NCBI GenBank assembly: GCA_022739095.1
Contig: JAIJEI010000041.1
Span: forward strand, 1 to 13,230
From: Bifidobacterium sp.
GTDB lineage: Bacteria > Actinomycetota > Actinomycetes > Actinomycetales > Bifidobacteriaceae
DNA: 13,230 nucleotides
Direction of reading: 5' to 3'
Shown here: positions 8,139 through 13,230 of the stretch, in pieces
Layout: each line of letters opens with the position of its first letter
Position numbering within the stretch: position 1 is the stretch's first letter
Position numbers and translations under genes: made by a program
Notes under the pieces: model-generated
The model's database searches: none
Told to the model about the DNA's origin: nothing
The model's input: the letters and a program-made list of their open reading frames with translations, nothing else

Positions 8139-8769
8139 CACTATCTTGACGGCACCGGCAAAATCGTGATGCCGGGGCTGATCAATGCGCATACCCATCT
8201 GTTCTCCCAAGGCAAGCCGCTCAATCCGAAGCTGGCGACGCCCAAAGGCCAACGCATGGTCGCCACATTCGCGCATTCGCCATTGGGCAAGCCGTACATG
8301 GCCGCAACCGTAAAACACAACGCCACAACATTGCTGGAATCCGGCGTTACGACGATCCGTACGCTTGGCGATGTGGGATATGAAGTCGTGACATTACGCG
8401 ATCAGATTGATGCAGGCCAAATCCTCGGACCGCGTATCTTGGCATCCGGACCGCTGATGGCGATTCCCGAAGGCCATGGCGCTCGCTTATCGCACTGACC
8501 AGCGGCGTAACCGATGCACAGGAAATCGGTGAGGCAGGCGGCCCGCAGCCACTGTCGTCAACGCCGCCGGTCTCGGCGTCGATGCCGAGACCGGTTCTTT
8601 GGAAGTCGGCAAATCCGCCGATTTGCTTGTGCTGAATGCCAATCCGCTGGACGACCTGCGCGCGTTGGAACACCCGGCACTGGTCATCGCGGCCGGTCAC
8701 CTGGTATGGCGTCCCCGTCCCAAGCGTTTCGCGGATATCGACGCCCTGCTGGACGAGGCATACGCCTAA
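8139..8769 (+). pseudogene. Amidohydrolase-family gene remnant
   Basis: Two pieces of one metal-dependent amidohydrolase (imidazolonepropionase/prolidase-like) remain. The left piece runs from about 8139: YLDGTGKIVMPGLINAHTHL, with the metal-binding H-x-H at 8190-8198, then SGVTTIRTLGDVGYE and GPRILASGPLMAIPEGHGA. It meets TGA at 8496-8498, but one base further on the frame continues as LIALTSGVTDAQEIGEAG, so a single base seems lost near 8484. The right piece, in a third frame from 8548, is the family C-terminus: TVVNAAGLGVD, then SLEVGKSADLLVLNANPLDD, ending at TAA 8767-8769. The central part with the remaining metal ligands and catalytic residues is missing, as are roughly the first 40 residues. 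The protein cannot work. Family members hydrolyse amides or cyclic imides; the original substrate is not recoverable. Confidence 0.85.
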
Positions 8770-8779
8770 TCGCGGAGTG

Positions 8780-8802
8780 CTGCCGGGCCGTTATACCGGC
8801 AG
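8780..8802. terminator. Short hairpin between the amidohydrolase remnant and holA
   Basis: CTGCCGG (8780-8786) pairs with CCGGCAG (8796-8802) around a nine-base loop. It lies 11 bases after the remnant's stop. No U-run follows, so termination is uncertain. Confidence 0.3.
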
Positions 8803-8835
8803 GTCATTGTCCAACCTGTGTGGCGAGATGGGGGC

Positions 8836-9807
8836 ATGGCGAAAACAGCAGCGAATGCACCGGTAACCGTGGTGCCCGGAGGCGACTCGTATTTGAACGA
8901 CGCGCGCACCAAGGCACTGTGCGCGCAGGCGTTGAAGGCGCGACCCGACGCCGAACTCATCGAGCTCGACGCCACATCGGCCGACCAATATGCCTTCGAT
9001 GAAGCCGTCAGCCCATCGTTACTTTCCGACGTTGCCGTGGTCAAACTTGTCAACCTGCAGAATGTCGACGACAAGCTCGCCGAAGCTCTGGTGACGTACA
9101 CCAAGCAGGCCGCCAAGGATCCGAACGGCTCCAGCGTGGTGATCTGCCAGCACGAGGGCGGCGTCAAAGGGCGCAAGATCATCGACCAACTGGTGAAAGC
9201 CGGCGCTCGCAAAGAGGACGTGCCGGATTTGAAGAAACCGGATGCCCAACTCAATTTCGTGCTCGGCGAATTCGAGGAACGTGGTCGTAGAGTCGAACCG
9301 ATGGCCGCGCAGCAGCTGGTATCCGTGCTCGGCGGCAAAACCGGCGAACTCGCCGCCATGTGCGAGCAACTGTGTTTCGACTTTGACGACAATCCGATGG
9401 GCCTCGACCGCGTCAACCAGTATTTGACTGCCAATCCGCAGGTCACCGGTTTTGCCGTGGCAGACAAAGCCGTGGAAGGCAAGACCGCAGAAGCCATCGT
9501 CATGATGCGTGCAGCTGTGGAACAAGGGACCGATCCCATCGCGCTGATCGGCGCGTTGGCCATGAAGCTCCGTACCATTGCCAAAGCCTCGGCGGTCCGG
9601 GCCGGCACGATTTCCCAGGCCGAAGCGAAAACCAATCCGTGGGTGTTGAAGAATGCGATGCGCCAACTTGGCGGCTGGACTTCGGCAGGACTCGCGCATT
9701 GCATCCGTATGCTCGCCTGGGCGGATGAGCAAAGCAAAACGAACGGCGGCGACCCGGTATATGCGCTGGAACGCTGCATTGAAGACATCAGTCATAAAGG
9801 TCGGTAA
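8836..9807 (+). CDS. holA: DNA polymerase III subunit delta
   Basis: The delta subunit is the 'wrench' of the clamp-loader complex that opens the beta sliding clamp onto DNA. The 323-residue product (E. coli HolA has 343) begins VTVVPGGDSYLNDARTKAL, the family's N-terminal strand and loop. It continues with FDEAVSPSLLSDVAVVKLVN, matching the region where delta contacts the clamp (the family's phenylalanine/leucine-type 'SLF' area), and ends in the helical collar domain (ALIGALAMKLRTI...LERCIEDIS). No Walker motif is present, as expected for delta. ATG 8836 is preceded by GAGATGGGGG; GTG 8818 is a less likely start. holA directly following comEA-comEC is a common order across bacteria. tsaE starts 20 bases downstream. 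Subfamily sequence is diverged, so the name rests on both sequence and context. Confidence 0.88.
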   Translation: MAKTAANAPVTVVPGGDSYLNDARTKALCAQALKARPDAELIELDATSADQYAFDEAVSPSLLSDVAVVKLVNLQNVDDKLAEALVTYTKQAAKDPNGSSVVICQHEGGVKGRKIIDQLVKAGARKEDVPDLKKPDAQLNFVLGEFEERGRRVEPMAAQQLVSVLGGKTGELAAMCEQLCFDFDDNPMGLDRVNQYLTANPQVTGFAVADKAVEGKTAEAIVMMRAAVEQGTDPIALIGALAMKLRTIAKASAVRAGTISQAEAKTNPWVLKNAMRQLGGWTSAGLAHCIRMLAWADEQSKTNGGDPVYALERCIEDISHKGR

Positions 9808-9827
9808 AAATCGATAAAGGGGTATTT

Positions 9828-10394
9828 ATGAGCGAACACACTATTGCGGCTCCCACCAGCGAGGCCATGCAGGAGCTCGGCCGCCGCGTGGCCGGAATGG
9901 TACACGGCGGCGATGTATTGCTGCTCTCAGGCCCTCTTGGTGCCGGCAAAACCACATTCGCCCAGGGCTTCGGCGCGGGGCTGGACATTACCGAACCCAT
10001 CGTGTCTCCTACATTCACCATTGCCCGCGAACTTGACGGGCATTTCGCCGACGGCACTCCGGCTCATCTGGTGCATGTGGATGCCTACCGTCTGGGCGGC
10101 TCAGCCTATGCGCCGGGGCAGGACGCCATCGGGCGTTTGTTGGACGAGCTGGAATCGCTGGGATTGGACGAAGAACTTGAAGACCCCGGCGAGAACACGG
10201 TGGTGCTTATGGAGTGGGGCGAACAAATGGCCACCGCCTTGGCACCAGAACGACTTGAAATCCATATCGATCGACCTCTTGATTCCTCAGATGCCGCATC
10301 CGCTGGGTCAGACGGCGAACTCACCAGCAACGGCACTCGTACCATCGCATTCGTCCCAGTCGGCAAGCGATGGGCCGCGTTCGACCTGCAATAA
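9828..10394 (+). CDS. tsaE: tRNA threonylcarbamoyladenosine biosynthesis ATPase TsaE
   Basis: TsaE is the ATPase that works with TsaB and TsaD in making t6A at position 37 of tRNAs reading ANN codons. The 188-residue protein has a Walker A loop, GPLGAGKTT, at 35-43, then SPTFTI at 60-65, HVDAYRL at 83-89, and VVLMEWGEQ with E-W-G-E at 129-132. These are the ordered TsaE motifs. It is somewhat longer than E. coli TsaE (153), with an acidic insertion (about 105-125) and a serine-rich stretch before the C-terminal FVPVGKRWAAFDL. ATG 9828 follows AAAGGGG at good spacing. It sits 20 bases after holA and 60 before tsaB, so co-transcription of the whole set is likely. Confidence 0.95.
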   Translation: MSEHTIAAPTSEAMQELGRRVAGMVHGGDVLLLSGPLGAGKTTFAQGFGAGLDITEPIVSPTFTIARELDGHFADGTPAHLVHVDAYRLGGSAYAPGQDAIGRLLDELESLGLDEELEDPGENTVVLMEWGEQMATALAPERLEIHIDRPLDSSDAASAGSDGELTSNGTRTIAFVPVGKRWAAFDLQ

Positions 10395-10444
10395 GCCTGC
10401 GCCCATAGACTCCTCGATGTACACTCTCTAGAGGCTATACGACT

Positions 10445-10450
10445 AGGAGG
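10445..10450 (+). promoter_or_regulatory. Perfect Shine-Dalgarno for tsaB
   Basis: AGGAGG ends four bases before ATG 10455. It is the strongest ribosome binding site in the window and fixes the tsaB start. The 60-base gap from tsaE to tsaB, longer than others in this cluster, leaves room for an extra promoter, but I see no clear -35/-10 pair. Confidence 0.7.
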
Positions 10451-10454
10451 ATTT

Positions 10455-11273
10455 ATGGGTTGCACGTTGGTGATTGACACCTCATTCGGCTCGACGGTCG
10501 GCATTGTGGGACGCGAGCCCATTGTGGAGACCGATTCGCGCACCCATGTGGAGAAACTGCAGGTCAATATCGCGCGTGCGGTCGAGGAGGCCGGGTTCCC
10601 AGCATCTGACATTGCAACAGTCATTGTGGGTGCCGGTCCAGCCCCCTTTACTGGTCTGCGTGCCGGTATCGTTACGGCCAAGGCACTGGCTTTCGCAACG
10701 GGAGCGACGCTTATCGGTCATAATGTTCTTGAGCCTCAGGTGCAATGGAATCTCATTCGCCGTGGCAAAGCCGGCACTCTCGGCGATACTCATAAACGCC
10801 ATGTGCTCACTCTTGCCGTAAACGACGCACGCCGCAAGCAACTCTATTTTGCGTTGTACTCGGACCCGCTCGTTGGTGATCTCGATGGCGAAACCGTGGC
10901 GACGGCTCTGATCGACATGGATATCGATTACCCTGCATCCATCGCGCAGCGCGTGAATGATGCCGTTCATGCGTACCGCGACGGACTTAGGCCAGAAGAC
11001 AGCAATGTGGATGTGGTCGTGGACGTTGTGGGTCATGGGGCCCGCAAATATGCGGATGCACTGGGTGCAATCGAGCAGCTTGGCGACATCACCGATGAAT
11101 CCGTATTGGACCAAGGGGAGCAAGGTCTCACTATCTTTGCCACTGATGCGGAACTGGCTGCCAACCGTAATCCCGACACGCCGGTCGAACCGTTGTACCT
11201 ACGCCGACCGGACGCCGAAGTGCCGAATCCGCTGAAGCACGTGCTCGGCCATGCCGGTGCCGATAAGGCGTGA
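10455..11273 (+). CDS. tsaB: tRNA threonylcarbamoyladenosine biosynthesis protein TsaB
   Basis: TsaB is the non-catalytic partner that dimerises with TsaD, forming the platform of the t6A transferase. The 272-residue protein starts LVIDTSFGSTVGIV, the ASKHA-fold phosphate-1-type strand with aspartate 8. It has GAGPAPFTGLRAG at about 60-71, a variant of the family motif GPGSFTGLR. The C-terminal EPLYLRRPDAEVP is typical of actinobacterial TsaB. It is longer than E. coli TsaB (231), with a charged insertion of variable sequence around 135-210. The metal-binding histidine pair of TsaD is absent, as expected. The start is set by the AGGAGG just upstream. rimI follows within 20 bases. Confidence 0.93.
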   Translation: MGCTLVIDTSFGSTVGIVGREPIVETDSRTHVEKLQVNIARAVEEAGFPASDIATVIVGAGPAPFTGLRAGIVTAKALAFATGATLIGHNVLEPQVQWNLIRRGKAGTLGDTHKRHVLTLAVNDARRKQLYFALYSDPLVGDLDGETVATALIDMDIDYPASIAQRVNDAVHAYRDGLRPEDSNVDVVVDVVGHGARKYADALGAIEQLGDITDESVLDQGEQGLTIFATDAELAANRNPDTPVEPLYLRRPDAEVPNPLKHVLGHAGADKA

Positions 11274-11289
11274 AGTGGGTTGTGATCCG

Positions 11290-11844
11290 ATGATTGTTGA
11301 CATCACTGCCGTAAGTCGTGATCTTGCGGTTCGCTCCATCACACAGTTGGAAGGCGAACTGTTCGGCCGCGGCGCATGGAATGCGAACATGGTGCGAGAG
11401 GAACTGGACGCACCGGCCCGCACGTATCTGCTGGATGTACTGGGAGAGGCGGAACAGACGGTTGTCCGCGGTTACGCCGGCTTCTGGTACGACGGCGAGG
11501 ACGCCGAACTCATGACCATCGGCGTGGGCAAGGCATACCAGCGGCAAGGCATCGCCGCTGCGTTGCTTCAGGCGTTGGTCGACGAGGCGAAACGTCAGGG
11601 CGCCTCGCGCATGCTGCTCGAAGTGCGTGTGGATAACGACCCTGCGCTGGCCCTGTATCAACGGTTCGGATTCGAACGCATGGGATTGCGCAAACGCTAC
11701 TACCAGCCCGAAGGCATCGACGCATACACCATGAGCTTGGACCTGAAACCTAGGGTCGTGGGCTTTGCCGCCCCGCAGACGGCATCGGCGGACACTAAAG
11801 ACATCACTAGCAAGCAAACGGAGAAGAACGGAGAAGCACGATGA
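11290..11844 (+). CDS. rimI: GNAT N-acetyltransferase, RimI-like (ribosomal protein S18 alanine N-acetyltransferase)
   Basis: Transfers acetyl from acetyl-CoA to a protein N-terminus; the RimI family acetylates ribosomal protein S18 and, in some actinobacteria, other proteins. The 184-residue product has a GNAT fold: ELMTIGVGKAYQRQGIAAAL carries the acetyl-CoA pyrophosphate loop (Q-R-Q-G-I-A, 84-89). This is followed by LLEVRVDNDPALALYQRFGF, with glutamate 111 and tyrosine 123 at the places of the RimI catalytic pair. The last 30 residues or so (155-184) are polar, low-complexity and beyond the domain. ATG 11290 leaves 16 bases after tsaB; GTG 11275 and ATG 11251 (overlapping tsaB) are in-frame alternatives. 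Its TGA overlaps the tsaD start. The tsaB-rimI-tsaD order is known from other actinobacteria such as Mycobacterium. Confidence 0.88.
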   Translation: MIVDITAVSRDLAVRSITQLEGELFGRGAWNANMVREELDAPARTYLLDVLGEAEQTVVRGYAGFWYDGEDAELMTIGVGKAYQRQGIAAALLQALVDEAKRQGASRMLLEVRVDNDPALALYQRFGFERMGLRKRYYQPEGIDAYTMSLDLKPRVVGFAAPQTASADTKDITSKQTEKNGEAR

Positions 11845-12884
11845 GCGAACCGGTTGTACTGGGCATTGAATCCACCTGCGACGAAACCGCAGCCGCCATC
11901 GTACGCGGCCGCGAACTGCTCTCCAACGTCGTGGCCTCATCCATGGAGGAACACGCGCGATACGGCGGCGTGATCCCCGAGATCGCCTCCCGTGCGCACG
12001 CTGAGGCCTTCGTGCCATGCGTGTCCAAGGCGCTCGCCGACGCGGACATGACGTTGGCGGATGTGGACGCCATCGCCGTGTCCGCCGGTCCCGGACTGGC
12101 CGGTTGCCTGGCCGTGGGCGTGTCCGGCGCCAAGGCGCTGGCCTGGGCTGCGAACAAGCCGATTTACGGCATCAACCATGTGATCGGGCACATCGCCGTC
12201 ACTCAGCTGCAATTCGGTCCGTTCCCCAAGGACACGCTGGCCCTGATCGTCTCCGGCGGCCACACCTCGCTGCTGCACGTGGAAGACATGCCGCGCAAGA
12301 TCGACGTGGTCGGCACCACGCTGGACGATGCGGCGGGGGAGTGCTTCGACAAAGTCGCCCGTCTGCTCGGCTTCCCGTATCCGGGCGGCCCGCACATCGA
12401 CCGCCACGGCCAGAACGGCGACCCGCATGCCATCAAGGTGCCGATGGGCCTGACACAAGGCAAGGCCGGTGCCGCACACCCGTATGATTTCAGCTTCTCC
12501 GGCGTCAAGACCGCCGTGGCCCGTTGGGTGGAAAGCGAGCAGGCCGCCGGCCATGAGATTCCGGTGGACGACGTGTGCGCATCCCTGGCCGATTCCGTGG
12601 CCACCGTGCTAGCCCGTAAGGCCATGCGCGGTTGCCGGCAGTACGATTCCAACACGCTGATCGTGGGCGGCGGCTTCTCCGCCAACTCGCAGCTGCGCGC
12701 CAAACTGCTCGAATTCGGCGAGAACTACGGCGTCGACGTCCGCATCCCGCAAATCAAGCTCTGCACCGACAACGGTGCCATGGTCGCCATGCTCGGCGTG
12801 AACCTGGTCGAAGCCGGCGTGGCCCCCAGCGCCCCCGACTTCCCAATCGACTCCGCCATGCCCCTGACCAAGGTCTCGATGTAG
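11841..12884 (+). CDS. tsaD: tRNA N6-adenosine threonylcarbamoyltransferase TsaD
   Basis: Catalytic subunit that moves the threonylcarbamoyl group onto N6 of A37 in tRNAs decoding ANN codons. The 347-residue ASKHA-fold protein starts LGIESTCDETAAAIV. It carries HARYGGVIPEIASRAHAE, then the metal-binding N-H-V-I-G-H with histidines 113 and 117, SGGHTSLL, DDAAGECFDKVARLLGFPYP, FSFSGVKTAV, and LCTDNGAMVA with the third metal ligand, aspartate 310. The motif is often NHxEGH; here the glutamate is isoleucine, while the metal ligands are kept. All family regions are present at normal length. ATG 11841 overlaps the rimI TGA and follows GGAGAAG, so translation is coupled. TsaE and TsaB are encoded just upstream. 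A strong hairpin follows the stop. Confidence 0.97.
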   Translation: MSEPVVLGIESTCDETAAAIVRGRELLSNVVASSMEEHARYGGVIPEIASRAHAEAFVPCVSKALADADMTLADVDAIAVSAGPGLAGCLAVGVSGAKALAWAANKPIYGINHVIGHIAVTQLQFGPFPKDTLALIVSGGHTSLLHVEDMPRKIDVVGTTLDDAAGECFDKVARLLGFPYPGGPHIDRHGQNGDPHAIKVPMGLTQGKAGAAHPYDFSFSGVKTAVARWVESEQAAGHEIPVDDVCASLADSVATVLARKAMRGCRQYDSNTLIVGGGFSANSQLRAKLLEFGENYGVDVRIPQIKLCTDNGAMVAMLGVNLVEAGVAPSAPDFPIDSAMPLTKVSM

Positions 12885-12889
12885 GATTT

Positions 12890-12926
12890 GCGCGGTATTC
12901 CCAAACTGATGCTGGGAATACCGCGC
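12890..12926 (+). terminator. Hairpin terminator after tsaD
   Basis: A perfect 14-bp stem (12890-12903 with 12913-12926) encloses a nine-base loop, starting five bases after the tsaD stop. It is GC-rich at the base. The following bases are CTCTCATC, so there is no U-tract, and termination efficiency is uncertain. Its position fits the end of the holA-tsaD transcript. The next 114 bases up to the tRNA terminator hold nothing I recognise. Confidence 0.6.
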
Positions 12927-13040
12927 CTCTCATCGGTGAATTGACAGTGATCTGTCTGCCTGATGTGAGTAGTGGTGAGGTCTTCGCCATGGATTTCCCG
13001 GTTGATGAAGGGGTGTCGTGTCTGGTCACCAATGCGATGA

Positions 13041-13071
13041 AAATAAAAAAGCCTCGGAGAACCGAGGCTTT
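13041..13071 (-). terminator. Rho-independent terminator of the tRNA-Asn unit
   Basis: On the minus strand, GCCTCGG pairs with CCGAGGC around a four-base loop (13051-13068). The stem can extend by A-T pairs, and the T-rich run TTTTTTATTT follows (complement of 13041-13050). It lies seven bases beyond the 3' end of the tRNA-Asn gene and is a textbook intrinsic terminator for leftward transcription. Confidence 0.9.
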
Positions 13072-13077
13072 CGATAG

Positions 13078-13150
<73 letters not shown>

Positions 13151-13193
13151 ATATTCAATTTTCATCCCGTCCGGAGTTACCCGTTCAGGTGAG

Positions 13194-13230
13194 CTCCTGC
13201 GACTGGGCTTGAACCAGTGACCGTCCGATA
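13194..13230 (-). tRNA. Second tRNA-Asn-like gene, 3' half only (cut by window edge)
   Basis: Positions 13192-13229 repeat 13076-13113 exactly, 116 bases further on, giving the discriminator, acceptor 3' strand, T-arm, variable region and 3' anticodon stem of tRNA-Asn. The window ends inside the anticodon loop, so the anticodon is not visible. The last base (13230) differs from the first copy and would make position 37 a T instead of A. Upstream promoter sequences would lie beyond the window; only 43 bases separate this copy from the complete gene, so they are probably one transcript. Confidence 0.8.

Noticed and set aside
9019..9795. Minus-strand frames of 258 and 340 codons opposite holA
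   Set aside because: holA has the expected length, start signal and family sequence; the antisense frames are shadows from codon bias.

Overview
The window looks like a stretch of core chromosome from a high-GC Gram-positive bacterium, most plausibly a Bifidobacterium close to the B. longum group. This rests on the gene order leuS – comEA – comEC – holA – tsaE – tsaB – rimI – tsaD, strong G/C preference at third codon positions, and actinobacterial features of several proteins. The genus is inferred from recalled gene content and style, not from a database comparison. No phage, plasmid, insertion sequence or CRISPR array was seen.

Layout, left to right. Positions 1-390 are the end of a histidine-phosphatase gene that starts outside the window. 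Next are a CorA-family divalent-cation transporter (505-1455) and, 14 bases later, a solute-binding lipoprotein gene broken by a frameshift (1470-2394). Leucyl-tRNA synthetase follows (2437-5400). A 386-base gap then holds a folded repeat-like element, one perfect DnaA box, a long terminator-type hairpin, and an open frame that appears to be the interrupted 5' end of comEA. The DNA-uptake genes comEA and comEC follow; comEC carries an in-frame TAG and comEA appears to carry one near its original 5' end. Directly after comEC lies a wreck of an amidohydrolase gene with a missing front, a frameshift and a missing middle.

From 8836 the genes are intact again. They are holA (DNA polymerase III delta), then tsaE, tsaB, rimI and tsaD, a compact rightward cluster. 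TsaE, TsaB and TsaD are three of the four bacterial proteins that place threonylcarbamoyl on A37 of tRNAs reading ANN codons; TsaC is not in the window. RimI is an N-terminal acetyltransferase that often sits in this cluster in actinobacteria. The cluster ends in a 14-bp perfect hairpin. Converging on it from the right, on the minus strand, are tRNA-Asn(GTT) genes, themselves substrates of the t6A pathway, with a typical terminator. A second tRNA copy begins at the right edge and is cut off after 37 bases; its last visible base, at tRNA position 37, differs from the first copy.

The main story is not a new system. It is a conserved housekeeping neighbourhood in which the accessory genes (binding protein, comEA, comEC, amidohydrolase) look damaged while the essential genes beside them are intact. 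Sequencing error cannot be excluded for the single-base lesions, but the amidohydrolase deletion is too large to be one.
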